Source: an uncultured Clostridia bacterium (lineage in GTDB: Bacteria > Bacillota > Clostridia > Oscillospirales > Acutalibacteraceae). Taken from it: a DNA stretch of 42,856 nt. The notes beneath the pieces are model-generated. The model did no database searches, was not told the DNA's origin, and worked only from the letters and a program-made list of their open reading frames with translations. A program made the translations under genes and the position numbers. Shown here piece after piece: positions 28,333 to 37,674 of this stretch (position 1 is its first letter; each line of letters opens with the position of its first letter). The DNA lies in assembly GCA_947589485.1 (NCBI GenBank), contig CANQBK010000008.1, positions 1 through 42,856 on the forward strand. The letters are read 5' to 3'.

Positions 28333-31300
28333 TTAGTTGCTGTAAACACCGTCTGACAATGAAGACTTAGAACCGCCGCCGCCGGAAACCAACGGATTTG
28401 ATGTTAAGCCGTTTACCGACTCTACATACTCACGGCTCTTCCAGTAGGTTTCGTCAAACAAATCTGCAATATATGACTGCGTGTTGTCTTTCTTCTTGAT
28501 AATGTATGTTCCCTCACGAATCACAAATTCATGCTTGCCGGTCACGGAATCCTTATAAGAAACCTTTGTGTCTGTCTTAAAGGTCACAAGCATCTTATCG
28601 GAGCTTGCGGTATTTGCCGAGAAGTAGAAATGCGGTGATGTTTTAGAGCTTGTTATTGTACCCGCCGAGGCAAATATTATTGACGGTGCATAAACCGATT
28701 TTCCGTCAGGACCTACCACCTTTTCGGTCAGCTTATCTTCCTTTGGTACGGGAACCGAGAATGTAACTGTTCTGCCGACCACAAGGTTGTTTGTAGAATC
28801 CCATCTGAAGTACATACTTCCTTTACCGAGGGCATAAAGACGTGAAGCATACGCGCTTGAAAGTTCGCCGCTTGACGCTATGAAGTTTATGCTGTTCGGC
28901 GAATAAGCATAGGTTCCGCTCGACTTAATAGCACCGGAATTTGTCCAGCCTTGTGCGTCAGAAGTGGTAGCTCCGCTGATTTCGCCGTAATTGTTCGGGT
29001 TTGTGAAGAATGTCTTTGCAGCGTCACTGAATATTCTCAGCTTGCCTGTGCTGTCAACGGGCGGCTCATCTTGCTCAAAGTAGTAAACTCCCGCTTTAAT
29101 ATTATAATAAAGCGAACCGGTGTTTTTCTTAACGGCTACATCCTGCTCAAAATACAGAGCCATCGGGTCAAGCTTGCCGTCGCCGTCGTTATCCTCGAGC
29201 TGGTACTCCAAGTCATCTGAGCCGGACTCCATAAGTTCATCGGACTGTATCTCTTCGTATTTTATAACTGAGTTTTCAGTCCATTCCGGATTTGTCGATG
29301 TATACATCATTACAAACGACTTTTGATCGAGTATTTCTCCCGCTGTTGCGCCAATCTTCGTTCCGTTTACAGAGAAGTATACATTCTTAATACATTTCTC
29401 ACCGGGAACAGTTGTTGACATACTGTTGGCTTCCACAAATATTATGGGATAGTTTTCAGTATTGACATCGTTAACGACCTTACTTCCGCCGGGACAGCCG
29501 TCATAGTGTATCCTTACAATATCACTTGATTTTACAATACCCTGCGCATCATAAAGGATAAGTGCAATTGCGCCCTCGTTTTCAACCTTCATATTTTCAA
29601 TTGCAGACTGTAAAATAAGTGCCTTGCTGTTAATATCCGAAATACTTGAGCCTGAATTTGCATAAGATGACTCTGCGGCTATCAGTTTGTTTCTGAGGTT
29701 TGCTACTGAGCTTGAGGTGTACTCCTTCTTGCTCGTTCTGTTCAGATACTCCGGATAGAAGCCTGCGCCGCCTCCGGATACAGGAGTTCTGATATAAGCC
29801 CTTGCCTCCAACATCTTTGAGTAGAGCTTAGAGTAAGCGTTTACCCAAGAGGATATATCATTATACCGGTTTGCGGCTTCAGTGTCGCTCAAACCTTGGA
29901 TAACATCAACCTTTATTGTATCATCGCCTGTTCCGCTGCCTGCCGTTGAATAAGGCAGATATTTGTTTTTCAAGCCTTCGGGATAGCTGTAGTTTGAGAT
30001 ACTGTCGCTTGCCGATGCACCCGTATCGGTGTATTTCTTTATAAGAAGATCACCGTAATACATACTCTGTGCCTTAAACACAACTTCTTTCAGCTTGTCT
30101 TGATCCGAAACAAATGATACCCACGCACCGACACCGCCTTCAATTGCGGCATTCGATATTGTCGGATCAAACAGAACTTTATCCTCAGCCTGAAGAGATG
30201 TTTTATAAGTATGAGCGTTTCCTGTATTATCCGTAATGGTATAGGTAATAAACGGTGTGTTTGTGTTTACATCATAATAATAATAAGATGTCAAACCTGC
30301 TCTTGTAAGATGCTTGTTTACGCTCTGCGTAGTTGAACCGGAAGCGCCTGCATAAGTAATTTTAAGGCTGCTCTCGTTCCAACCGGACGGTACGGCAAAG
30401 TATACTCTCTTTTGATCGCTGCCTGCGTCGCTTTCGTCCGGGTCAAATGTGTAAACATTTACATCACTGTATCTTCCGCCGCTTTTAGCCGTTGAATTAA
30501 GAGTGATCCATATATCGCCCGTAGCATTTCTTATTTCTTTTGAAATAACATTTTTTGTACTGCTGTTGGTATTGTCAAGGCCCTTTACCTCAAAAGTATA
30601 CGATGAGGCTTGGCTTACGGGGATTTTTACCTCACACCAATCGTAATACGGCTTAAGTTCGGAGTTTCCGATACGGTTGTAACAGTTGTTACCGCTTTGA
30701 TAACCGCCGAAAGGCTTATACCCGCCGACTGTTTCTGCCGGATTTGCTCGTCCGTCCATTTTCTGCCAATCGCCGTAGTCTTTTGCGTATGATCTGTTTA
30801 CTATTCTAACTTTTTTGCCTCCGACAAACGGCATTGTAATGGAGTCGTGCGAATCGGCCATATCCTCAGCAAGATAATAAACATCTATGCTCGGGGACGT
30901 GTTGGAACCGGAAAGTCCGCCAATGTTAATGTTGCCCGAATTTACATTGCTGCTGTTGAGCAGATAATAGCTGAAACCGCCCAAAGCAACTTCATTGCTT
31001 GTTTTTGACTTGTCCCCGCTTGTTATGCTGATTTTATCAGCCGTTTTGGGAACAATAGCATAGAATACATCTGTATTTCTGTATCTCAACATACGGGAGC
31101 CGGGCGCTGCACTTCCTGCGTCCTCGGTTTCTCCTGCGGCGTTGACTCTCGATGCGTAAAGATACGGTGCGCCGCCGTTTCCGGCAACCAAACTGCTCTT
31201 CAAGCCGGCGTCACTCAAATCCAAAATTATAAGACTTTGATCTGCGTCAATGGGAACGTCAACGATCTCGTTAATAATTTCGTATTTTCCGTCGGGACTT

Positions 31301-34300
31301 GTCTTCAGCTTCTCTATGCTGTAATACGAGAGCGAATTTGAAGCAAGGCTTTTGGATACGGAGTAGTCCGAACCCGAACTTACCTTAGACTCATAAATGG
31401 GATAAACAAGATTTACCGAAACAGGCTCATTGCTGCCCGGCTGTACGATCCACTGACCGGGTTGTGCGGTAAACTCGGATTTTACTTCTCCATTATCGTT
31501 AACTATTATACTCATACCGTCGGTATTGACGAACTTAACTGCGTTGTATACCGAATCAAGTGACGATAAAGTATGTATCACGCCGTTGACCGATACATTC
31601 ATATTTGCCGTGTATCTGTCCTTTTGGAAAAGCAGGGTCGTCAGTTTACCGAGCTGAACGGAGAAATTATCCTTGTCAGCCGAAAGCATAACAACAATGT
31701 TATTGTCTGTATAGCTTGAAAGTGAGATATTGTCCGAAGAAATATCCTGACTTGTTGATGGATCCTTTTGATATGTGTAAATGAAGTTTAAGGTGTCGTA
31801 AGTGTTCTTGTCAACTGTATAACAGTAAAGTCCGTTGCTTGCGTCAAAACTGAAATCGGAGAAAGGAACAGTTGAGAGCATCGCTGTTTTGCTGTTGCTC
31901 TGCTGCATTTTAAATTCGACTCCCGTGAAAACGTAAACATTTATTTTTCCGTTTGCGTTAAGAGCGTCGTCACTGTCTGTCGGTTTAATTACAATACAGT
32001 TGTTATAAGCGTTCTGAAGATTTTCGGCAGCTTCGTTAACTTGCTCTTGAGTTGCCTTAACGCTTGTCTTGATCTCCTCGGCGCTTGCGTAAACGCTTTG
32101 CAGATTTTTCAATCCGTCATCGGTAAAGTTTTCTTTCGGGCTTGAATTGAGATAAGCGGAAACTGTTGACATAATACTGTCAAGAGCCGACATATCAAGA
32201 GGCGTTCTGTAAGTTGCCTTTAAAATATTTAATGCTTCCGTAAGAATAGTTACTTCGTTGTCTATTTCTTCCTGAGTAAGCTGCTCTTTTGCCAAAACTG
32301 CAGCTGCTTCTTCATAAGTAACTCTGAAAACCTCTCTTGCGTCTGCATCGTAGTTTGTATCTTCATAGCACAATTTGGACTCTGCCACAAGAGATTCAAG
32401 AATAGTCTTGTCGAGCTTAGCATTATTCTGAATATCCGTTATTGCCGCAGTAAGAGCGTCAATATCAGCGTTCGCAACAGCCATTGTACAAGAAGTGTCG
32501 GCTATATCCGTCTTAGCCTTTGTAAGGACTCCCGCAGAGAACACGGACAGTTTATTAAAATCATAAATACCCTTTGTTGCCAAAAGCTCGTCGCCCTGAG
32601 CAATAAGATCGCTCAACTTTTTGTAAGTTTCGGTATCAATTGTTTTCGGGTTAAGATTTTCTATGGCGTTCTGGATATTTTCCGTAGCCTTTTTGTATCC
32701 GATATAGGTTACTCCGCCTTTGGTGTAACCATCGGCAGCTTGTTTTATACGCAAAGCGTTGGACGGGCCCGGAGCGTTGGAAATATAATTTACGTCATTA
32801 TAAATATCCGTTCCTTCCGTCAGTGCATCGCTGAGTGCCTTGTAGCTTGCGTCGTCGAAATCATCCGCTTTTATTTCGTTGGCTTCATTTATTTTGTTGC
32901 CCAACGTTACTCTTTCGCTTGAGGACAGAATTGCAACGTCTTTATAATTCAGAACAGCCGAAACAGGATTGTTCCAATCATATCCTTTTGCGTGGACTGT
33001 AACATAAGACGATTTGGAAATTCCCGCTGCATCGCATGCGGCTTCTTCCGAACTGTAAGAAGTAAACGAGCCGTCGTCTTTATTGTATATTATCCATGCT
33101 TCTTTGTTTGTATAACTGTTTACGCCGACGGAACGGCTTGCTCCGTCATAGGGTATTTCCATTGTGAAGGTTCTGCCCGACTCAATGTTTGCTACCCACC
33201 AGCCGCAGCCTTCGTATTCCATAGCAATACCGCTTGTGTACTTGTTTCCCGAATGGAGATAGCTCTTGCCGCTAAGCGGGGAGCCGCCCTCAAGGACATT
33301 ATTTATTACGGGAGCCGAACTCAGCGAACTGGTAATACGCTCCTCATCGCCGTTTACAAAGTTAACGTGAACTGTGGTTTTCGGATTTTTTACATATACC
33401 ATAATGGTAGGATCGTCTACCCAGTTACCGCCTCCGGCGTCAAGTGTTTCAAGGTTTTTCTTACCGTCCCAGTCATTTGAGGAATAATAATAAACATGTG
33501 TTTTCTTAATGTCAAAATAGATATTCTTATCGCTCTTATCAAGATACCACAAGTGGAACATTTCCAAGCTTTGGGTATCTACTGTACCATTTGAAAGCAA
33601 ACCTCCGCGCTTTGAAAGAATTACATTAAAGTAATGTACGTCCTTTTTGTCCGGATGGAAAGTATTTGCATACCAGTTGCCTGTTTCCTGAACAGCGGTT
33701 GTTGAAGGACCGTTTTTGAGCGGGTCGCCGCTGCCGGTTACCCACAAACCACCGGGATAACTGATATTTGTGTTATCGTTCTCGTTTGCATTGACTTTGG
33801 AAACCGCCGGTGTGGGAATCTCGTAGCTTTGATAATCGTCCAAACCGGTATAAATGTTACTTACATCTTTATATGTCCATATATACGTCGCAAGCGCCCA
33901 GTTAAGACCGTTCGGCTTTTTAACGTGAAGAGTAATACCGTCGTTATTAACACCTACGCCGCCCTTATTCTTCATGGACGCAACTGTAATACGACCCGTG
34001 CCGCCGCCTTCAGCGTTGATGTTGTATGTAACCGACAAATGTGCGTTTTTGCCTTTTACGCCGAATGCGTCGGAATATCTTGCGTATCCCGTAAGTTTGA
34101 GCGTTGCAGGATCCGCCGCACCTGCCGGAGGATTATACTCGGCAATTACATAGGTCGAAACAGCAGGGTCGTCAATATCCGCCTCGGCCTCCGTGCGTTT
34201 TGCACCCTGCGACGTTGTTCCGCCTACGTCGTTCATTGTTAAATACTCTATTCTTTTTCCGGCAGTACCATCAGCCTTGCCGATAGTTTTAAAATCAGTA

Positions 34301-34503
34301 ACTCCGGAATAGTATGACCTTGCATAATCAAGTGCGCTTTTTACATTAAGATATGCTTGTCTGCCGGTCACGTCAGAACTGGTATTTGAAATACTGTTTG
34401 ACGCAATAAACATAAGTGACGCGGAGAGAAGCACCAACACGCAGGTAATTCCTATTGCCAGAGGCAGAGAAAAACCTCTTTTACTGTTTCTTACAGAAAA
34501 CAT
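28333..34503 (-). CDS. Giant pilin-like surface protein (2056 residues)
   Basis: The N-terminus is a type IV pilin/pseudopilin leader: RNSKRG then FSLPLAIGIT with a hydrophobic helix (about 11-33). Glu at position +5 of the mature protein is replaced by Leu, as in GspK/PilX-type tip subunits. The rest is very large for a pilin. It has beta-rich modules resembling carbohydrate-binding domains (around 190-500, 850-1000 and 1230-1450), a helical FIVAR-like stretch (about 530-835, EEAAENLQNAYNN-type repeats) and another near 1590-1620. There is no C-terminal anchor. It is the last of three pilin-like genes. I infer a pilus-tip or fibre adhesin; the carbohydrate-binding idea is weak. AAAGGAG lies 13 bases before ATG. 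Confidence 0.75.
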   Translation of the reverse strand: MFSVRNSKRGFSLPLAIGITCVLVLLSASLMFIASNSISNTSSDVTGRQAYLNVKSALDYARSYYSGVTDFKTIGKADGTAGKRIEYLTMNDVGGTTSQGAKRTEAEADIDDPAVSTYVIAEYNPPAGAADPATLKLTGYARYSDAFGVKGKNAHLSVTYNINAEGGGTGRITVASMKNKGGVGVNNDGITLHVKKPNGLNWALATYIWTYKDVSNIYTGLDDYQSYEIPTPAVSKVNANENDNTNISYPGGLWVTGSGDPLKNGPSTTAVQETGNWYANTFHPDKKDVHYFNVILSKRGGLLSNGTVDTQSLEMFHLWYLDKSDKNIYFDIKKTHVYYYSSNDWDGKKNLETLDAGGGNWVDDPTIMVYVKNPKTTVHVNFVNGDEERITSSLSSAPVINNVLEGGSPLSGKSYLHSGNKYTSGIAMEYEGCGWWVANIESGRTFTMEIPYDGASRSVGVNSYTNKEAWIIYNKDDGSFTSYSSEEAACDAAGISKSSYVTVHAKGYDWNNPVSAVLNYKDVAILSSSERVTLGNKINEANEIKADDFDDASYKALSDALTEGTDIYNDVNYISNAPGPSNALRIKQAADGYTKGGVTYIGYKKATENIQNAIENLNPKTIDTETYKKLSDLIAQGDELLATKGIYDFNKLSVFSAGVLTKAKTDIADTSCTMAVANADIDALTAAITDIQNNAKLDKTILESLVAESKLCYEDTNYDADAREVFRVTYEEAAAVLAKEQLTQEEIDNEVTILTEALNILKATYRTPLDMSALDSIMSTVSAYLNSSPKENFTDDGLKNLQSVYASAEEIKTSVKATQEQVNEAAENLQNAYNNCIVIKPTDSDDALNANGKINVYVFTGVEFKMQQSNSKTAMLSTVPFSDFSFDASNGLYCYTVDKNTYDTLNFIYTYQKDPSTSQDISSDNISLSSYTDNNIVVMLSADKDNFSVQLGKLTTLLFQKDRYTANMNVSVNGVIHTLSSLDSVYNAVKFVNTDGMSIIVNDNGEVKSEFTAQPGQWIVQPGSNEPVSVNLVYPIYESKVSSGSDYSVSKSLASNSLSYYSIEKLKTSPDGKYEIINEIVDVPIDADQSLIILDLSDAGLKSSLVAGNGGAPYLYASRVNAAGETEDAGSAAPGSRMLRYRNTDVFYAIVPKTADKISITSGDKSKTSNEVALGGFSYYLLNSSNVNSGNINIGGLSGSNTSPSIDVYYLAEDMADSHDSITMPFVGGKKVRIVNRSYAKDYGDWQKMDGRANPAETVGGYKPFGGYQSGNNCYNRIGNSELKPYYDWCEVKIPVSQASSYTFEVKGLDNTNSSTKNVISKEIRNATGDIWITLNSTAKSGGRYSDVNVYTFDPDESDAGSDQKRVYFAVPSGWNESSLKITYAGASGSTTQSVNKHLTRAGLTSYYYYDVNTNTPFITYTITDNTGNAHTYKTSLQAEDKVLFDPTISNAAIEGGVGAWVSFVSDQDKLKEVVFKAQSMYYGDLLIKKYTDTGASASDSISNYSYPEGLKNKYLPYSTAGSGTGDDTIKVDVIQGLSDTEAANRYNDISSWVNAYSKLYSKMLEARAYIRTPVSGGGAGFYPEYLNRTSKKEYTSSSVANLRNKLIAAESSYANSGSSISDINSKALILQSAIENMKVENEGAIALILYDAQGIVKSSDIVRIHYDGCPGGSKVVNDVNTENYPIIFVEANSMSTTVPGEKCIKNVYFSVNGTKIGATAGEILDQKSFVMMYTSTNPEWTENSVIKYEEIQSDELMESGSDDLEYQLEDNDGDGKLDPMALYFEQDVAVKKNTGSLYYNIKAGVYYFEQDEPPVDSTGKLRIFSDAAKTFFTNPNNYGEISGATTSDAQGWTNSGAIKSSGTYAYSPNSINFIASSGELSSAYASRLYALGKGSMYFRWDSTNNLVVGRTVTFSVPVPKEDKLTEKVVGPDGKSVYAPSIIFASAGTITSSKTSPHFYFSANTASSDKMLVTFKTDTKVSYKDSVTGKHEFVIREGTYIIKKKDNTQSYIADLFDETYWKSREYVESVNGLTSNPLVSGGGGSKSSLSDGVYSN

Positions 34504-34527
34504 AAATTAAAAAACTCTCCTTTCCGT

Positions 34528-35184
34528 TTAGGTCTTATCTCTTTCAAATACAACCGCCGTATTTGAAGAAGCGTCCATTAAAACATAATCCGTGCTTTCG
34601 GTACCCGGAGCAACAATTTTTGTTGCCGTTGCGCCGGTCAGTTTTACGTTGTTAAGAACAACCGAACCATCAATTGAATATCCGTCATTCATTTCAATCT
34701 TGTATTCAAGATAAATGAAACCGTCGGTTCCGGTACTTCCGGCAGATTGACGCTTGTAGAGCTTAAAGGTAATCTGTTTTACATTTTGGTACACCGTTTC
34801 GTCATCTTTTAAATATGACGGGCCGGAGGGATCCTTGTAATAAGAAAATCTATCTATTGTATTGTCACCCTTGGTGTTGGCAAAATAAATGCCCTGAAAT
34901 GTATCCCTCGGATAGGCATCTTTTGCTTTGCCGTCTACAAGCGAATCGGTGTCTGACGAGGGGATAAAGTAAACTTCCTTTGCAACCCTTGCGTTATTTA
35001 CAATATCGTTTTCAATCAGTACTGCGTCGTCCTGCTGGCTTGAAGTAGATGCCGCCTTGGAATAATTATTCATTGTCATAGCAAAAATTCCAACGCCCAT
35101 ACCCGCAACAATCGCAAGTATAGCAATCGTCACAACAAGCTCAACAAGAGTGTAACCTTTTTTGTTTTTAAATCTGTTGTCCAT
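34528..35184 (-). CDS. Type IV pilin/pseudopilin-like protein
   Basis: 218 residues. Class III leader KNKKG (cleavage after Gly10) then YTLVELVVTIAILAIVAGMG, with Glu at mature +5. The C-terminal part is a variable globular domain (J/W-type minor pilin by size). The start is placed at 35184: an ATG 12 bases upstream touches the GGAG motif and is too close. Middle gene of the operon, 24 bases before the giant gene. Confidence 0.85.
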   Translation of the reverse strand: MDNRFKNKKGYTLVELVVTIAILAIVAGMGVGIFAMTMNNYSKAASTSSQQDDAVLIENDIVNNARVAKEVYFIPSSDTDSLVDGKAKDAYPRDTFQGIYFANTKGDNTIDRFSYYKDPSGPSYLKDDETVYQNVKQITFKLYKRQSAGSTGTDGFIYLEYKIEMNDGYSIDGSVVLNNVKLTGATATKIVAPGTESTDYVLMDASSNTAVVFERDKT

Positions 35185-35205
35185 TTCGCACTGCATCTCC
35201 TTTCA

Positions 35206-35718
35206 TTAAGTATGGTTGTAGGGTACAAAGGATTCGTTTATTAAGCGCCCTGCGGCAGATTTTACCGATGTTCTGATAATCACGCCTTTAACATCGCGCG
35301 TTGAAAGCGTTGAACCGGAAACGGTAGAGGTCTTGTCGGGTTCAATCGTAAAGCACATATTATCAGAAGCGGTATAAAAATCCGCAGGATCAACATATTT
35401 CATATTTGTATATTTTCTGGTGACAGACGAAATAATGGCGCTGTCGGTTTTGGATAAATCGGCGTCAAGTTCGTCCTTTTTGGTAATTTTCAAATCGTTG
35501 ATCGCAGTCATCACAATTTCGTTAGCAGACGCACAGATAGCCGAAGCCTTTTCTTGGTCGGCATTATTTACGGTAGTTGTGTAGCCTCCCGAAAGAGTGC
35601 CGAGTGTACCGGCAAAAACAACTACAATAATTGCAATACCGATAACCAGTTCAACCAGCGTAACGCCGCGTTTTGATATTTGTTTTTTTCGCTTTGACCT
35701 GTAAGCGATTTTTTTCAT
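35206..35718 (-). CDS. Type IV pilin/pseudopilin-like protein
   Basis: 170 residues with a basic leader (SKRG), then VTLVELVIGIAIIVVVFAG; cleavage after Gly18, Glu at mature +5. I/V-type minor pilin by size. Start AAGGGGGAATTATAACTATG. First gene of the three-gene pilin operon. No prepilin peptidase, ATPase or platform gene is in the window, so assembly genes must lie elsewhere. Confidence 0.87.
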   Translation of the reverse strand: MKKIAYRSKRKKQISKRGVTLVELVIGIAIIVVVFAGTLGTLSGGYTTTVNNADQEKASAICASANEIVMTAINDLKITKKDELDADLSKTDSAIISSVTRKYTNMKYVDPADFYTASDNMCFTIEPDKTSTVSGSTLSTRDVKGVIIRTSVKSAAGRLINESFVPYNHT

Positions 35719-35783
35719 AGTTATAATTCCCCCTTATTTTATGCCGCATAGATAACATAAGTAAATTAGGTACTCTTATAAAT

Positions 35784-35811
35784 ATTATACTATAAATTTG
35801 CTTTGTTTCAA
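35784..35811 (-). promoter_or_regulatory. Promoter of the pilin operon
   Basis: TTGAAA (35806-35811 on minus), 16 bases, TATAAT (35784-35789), about 65 bases before the first start codon. Confidence 0.65.
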
Positions 35812-35832
35812 GTAAATTATATAATTATTTTT

Positions 35833-35858
35833 TACAAATTTTAAGTTAAAACTTTGTA
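35833..35858. promoter_or_regulatory. Palindrome upstream of the pilin promoter
   Basis: TACAAA-TTTTAA-G-TTAAAA-C-TTTGTA, a 26-base near-palindrome about 20 bases upstream of the -35. Candidate regulator site. Confidence 0.4.
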
Positions 35859-36058
35859 ATATATTTTACAAAAGCAATTATTAGTCACGTTCGGTGACTG
35901 TTACGGCAAAAATATACAAAAACAATCGGCTCCTGCAAATACAGGAGCCGTACAAAATCAATTGAATTTATCGCCGAGGGAGGTGCGTTAATAACTATCT
36001 ATTAAAAATGTCCGAACACTTAACGGTCATTTTTATACCACCAATTTATAATTTTATA

Positions 36059-36087
36059 TTGACAAATATCTTAAAAGGCGTTATCAT
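36059..36087 (+). promoter_or_regulatory. Antisense promoter, unit 1
   Basis: TTGACA (36059-36064), 17 bases, TATCAT (36082-36087). The same site in unit 2 is at 36532-36560. Confidence 0.7.
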
Positions 36088-36093
36088 AATTAT

Positions 36094-36175
36094 AGAAAAG
36101 GAACGGTTTTAGCTGTTCCGCAAGTAAAAACGTTTTTATTTAACCGCTCTGTATTGCAGCTACAGGGCGGTTATT
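36094..36175 (+). ncRNA. Antisense RNA to small-peptide mRNA, unit 1
   Basis: Starts with hairpin GGAACGGTTTTAGCTGTTCC and ends in the terminator AACCGCTCTGTA/TACAGGGCGGTT (36141-36173) shared with the peptide mRNA. Putative antitoxin RNA. Confidence 0.6.
36141..36173. terminator. Bidirectional terminator, unit 1
   Basis: TAACCGC-CTGTA/TACAG-GCGGTTA. It covers the stop codon of the peptide gene, so both RNAs end with complementary hairpins. Unit 2 copy at 36614-36646. Confidence 0.7.
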
Positions 36176-36251
36176 TCTTTATGTATTTTATGAACTCCTT
36201 TGCAGTTATTAAAACTATAACGAAAGAGATTAATGTCAAGACATCATTCAT
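36171..36251 (-). CDS. 26-residue hydrophobic peptide, putative type I toxin, unit 1
   Basis: Begins MNDVLTLISFVIVLIT and ends KYIKK: one membrane segment with a basic tail, the same plan as the peptides at 17151 and 17500 though sequence is unrelated beyond that plan. Ribosome site AAAGGGGGTG is 8 bases before ATG. The leader carries GGAACGGCGGCGGCTGTTTC, close to the antisense RNA 5' hairpin. The shared architecture (convergent promoters, shared terminator, membrane peptide) supports a par/Fst-like toxin-antitoxin module. Confidence 0.72.
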   Translation of the reverse strand: MNDVLTLISFVIVLITAKEFIKYIKK

Positions 36252-36314
36252 AAATACACACCCCCTTTCTCAAGGGAGCTGAAACAGCCGCCGCCGTTCC
36301 TTAACTATGTCTTT

Positions 36315-36343
36315 ATTATAACATGTATATATATCGAACACAA
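36315..36343 (-). promoter_or_regulatory. Promoter of small-peptide mRNA, unit 1
   Basis: Perfect TATAAT (36315-36320 on minus) with extended TGn just upstream and a weak TTGTGT -35 at 17 bases. Unit 2 copy at 36788-36816. Confidence 0.65.
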
Positions 36344-36566
36344 TATAAACTTTGAACAATATATCGGGTACGATATAATATACAATCAAGGAAAACAATC
36401 GGCTCCTGCAAATACAGGAGCCGTACAAAATCAATTGAATTTATCGCCGAGGGAGGTGCGTTAATAACTATCTATTAAAAATGTCCGAACACTTAACGGT
36501 CATTTTTATACCACCAATTTATAATTTTATATTGACAAATATCTTAAAAGGCGTTATCATAATTAT

Positions 36567-36648
36567 AGAAAAGGAACGGTTTTAGCTGTTCCGCAAGTAA
36601 AAACGTTTTTATTTAACCGCTCTGTATTGCAGCTACAGGGCGGTTATT
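36567..36648 (+). ncRNA. Antisense RNA to small-peptide mRNA, unit 2
   Basis: Identical to the RNA of unit 1, from the promoter at 36532-36560. Confidence 0.6.
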
Positions 36649-36724
36649 TCTTTATGTATTTTATGAACTCCTTTGCAGTTATTAAAACTATAACGAAAGA
36701 GATTAATGTCAAGACATCATTCAT
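36644..36724 (-). CDS. 26-residue hydrophobic peptide, putative type I toxin, unit 2
   Basis: Identical to the unit 1 peptide and its signals. Two identical copies with identical antisense RNAs must cross-regulate each other. Confidence 0.72.
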   Translation of the reverse strand: MNDVLTLISFVIVLITAKEFIKYIKK

Positions 36725-36874
36725 AAATACACACCCCCTTTCTCAAGGGAGCTGAAACAGCCGCCGCCGTTCCTTAACTATGTCTTTATTATAACATGTA
36801 TATATATCGAACACAATATAAACTTTGAACAATATATCGGGTACGATATAATATACAATCAAGGAAAACAAAAG

Positions 36875-36905
36875 CAAGCGGCTCCCGAACTTACGGAAGC
36901 CGCTT
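36875..36905 (-). terminator. Terminator of the tRNA cluster
   Basis: AAGCGGCT-CCG/CGG-AGCCGCTT; on the minus strand followed by GCTTTTG. Confidence 0.6.
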
Positions 36906-36921
36906 ATTCACTGTGTTTTAA

Positions 36922-36997
<76 letters not shown>

Positions 36998-37038
36998 GCA
37001 AAGACGTACCCGCCAAGGAAAGCGGATACATCAGAAAG

Positions 37039-37112
37039 CGATCCGGAACGGGATCGAACCGTCGACCTCTAGCGTGACAGGCTAGCGTTCTAACCAGCTG
37101 AACTACCGGACC
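37039..37112 (-). tRNA. tRNA-Asp(GTC)
   Basis: 74 bases, CCA not encoded. Acceptor GGTCCGG/CCGGATC, anticodon loop CTGTCAC, T loop TTCGATC. Confidence 0.96.
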
Positions 37113-37117
37113 GCAAG

Positions 37118-37193
37118 TGGCAGGGGCAGTAAGAATCGAACTCACGACACGCGGTTTTGGAGACCGCTGCTCTACCGGCTGAGCTATACCCCT
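37118..37193 (-). tRNA. tRNA-Trp(CCA)
   Basis: 76 bases with encoded CCA. Acceptor AGGGGTA/TGCCCCT, anticodon loop CTCCAAA, T loop TTCGATT. First gene of the tRNA cluster. Confidence 0.96.
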
Positions 37194-37208
37194 ACAAGTG
37201 ACTATATT

Positions 37209-37237
37209 ATATTAGCACAAAAACAAACTTTTGTCAA
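37209..37237 (-). promoter_or_regulatory. Promoter of the Trp-Asp-Thr tRNA cluster
   Basis: TTGACA (37232-37237 on minus), 17 bases, TAATAT (37209-37214). Confidence 0.7.
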
Positions 37238-37249
37238 TAGCAAATTTCA

Positions 37250-37620
37250 AACTTGCGCAGTGCCCGCACTGTCAATTCGCGGCGCCGAGCCGGCGCAGGC
37301 GATTCGCGTTGTCGCTCGCTCCGCTCGCTCTTATTGCAAACGATAAGTACGTTCGCGCGCAATAAGTTAATGTATCCACAGTCAAAAGTTTCGGTCAAGG
37401 CGCAGTGCCGGCGCAGGCAATTCGCGGCGCCGAGCCGGCGCAGGCGATTCGCGTTGTCGCTCGCTCCGCTCGCTCGTATTGCAAGTAAGAAGTCATTCGC
37501 GCGGCATAAGTTAATGTATCCATAGTCAAAAGTTTCGCTCAAGCCTTTTCAAAGGCTTGCGGATTCCAAAGGCAGAGCCTTTGGCGGGTTTTTAAGGGCG
37601 GAGCCCTTAACTATCATTTT
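37250..37620 (-). repeat. Palindromic interspersed repeat, copy 2 (inverted)
   Basis: Reverse complement of the element at 20822-21010, with a full unit (about 37430-37620) and a second partial unit (about 37260-37420) in tandem. The hairpins AAGGGCGGAGCCCTT and CCAAAGGCAGAGCCTTTGG are kept. Much more GC-rich than its surroundings. No gene. Confidence 0.75.
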
Positions 37621-37629
37621 CAAGGAAAA

Positions 37630-37655
37630 CGAGCATACCGTTTAAGGTATGCTCG
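37630..37655 (-). terminator. Terminator of the second SipW operon
   Basis: CGAGCATACC/GGTATGCTCG with a TTAAAC loop; TTTTCC follows on the minus strand. Confidence 0.75.
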
Positions 37656-37674
37656 GGAAATTTGATATTAAAAT

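Larger units (their letters stand above)
35919..36391 (-). repeat. 473-bp tandem duplication, unit 1 (small-peptide/antisense module)
   Basis: Identical to 36392-36864 by reading. Each unit holds a complete small-peptide gene, its antisense RNA and a flanking CGGCTCCTG/CAGGAGCCG hairpin. The unit edges share AAAACAA, a possible recombination joint. Confidence 0.92.
36392..36864 (-). repeat. 473-bp tandem duplication, unit 2
   Basis: Second identical unit. The identity of non-coding parts shows that the duplication is recent or kept uniform by conversion. Confidence 0.92.

Noticed and set aside
36009..36107. 32-residue hydrophobic plus-strand frame in the 473-bp unit
   Set aside because: Its ATG is over 20 bases from the GGGAGG motif and it overlaps the antisense promoter; chance frame is more likely.
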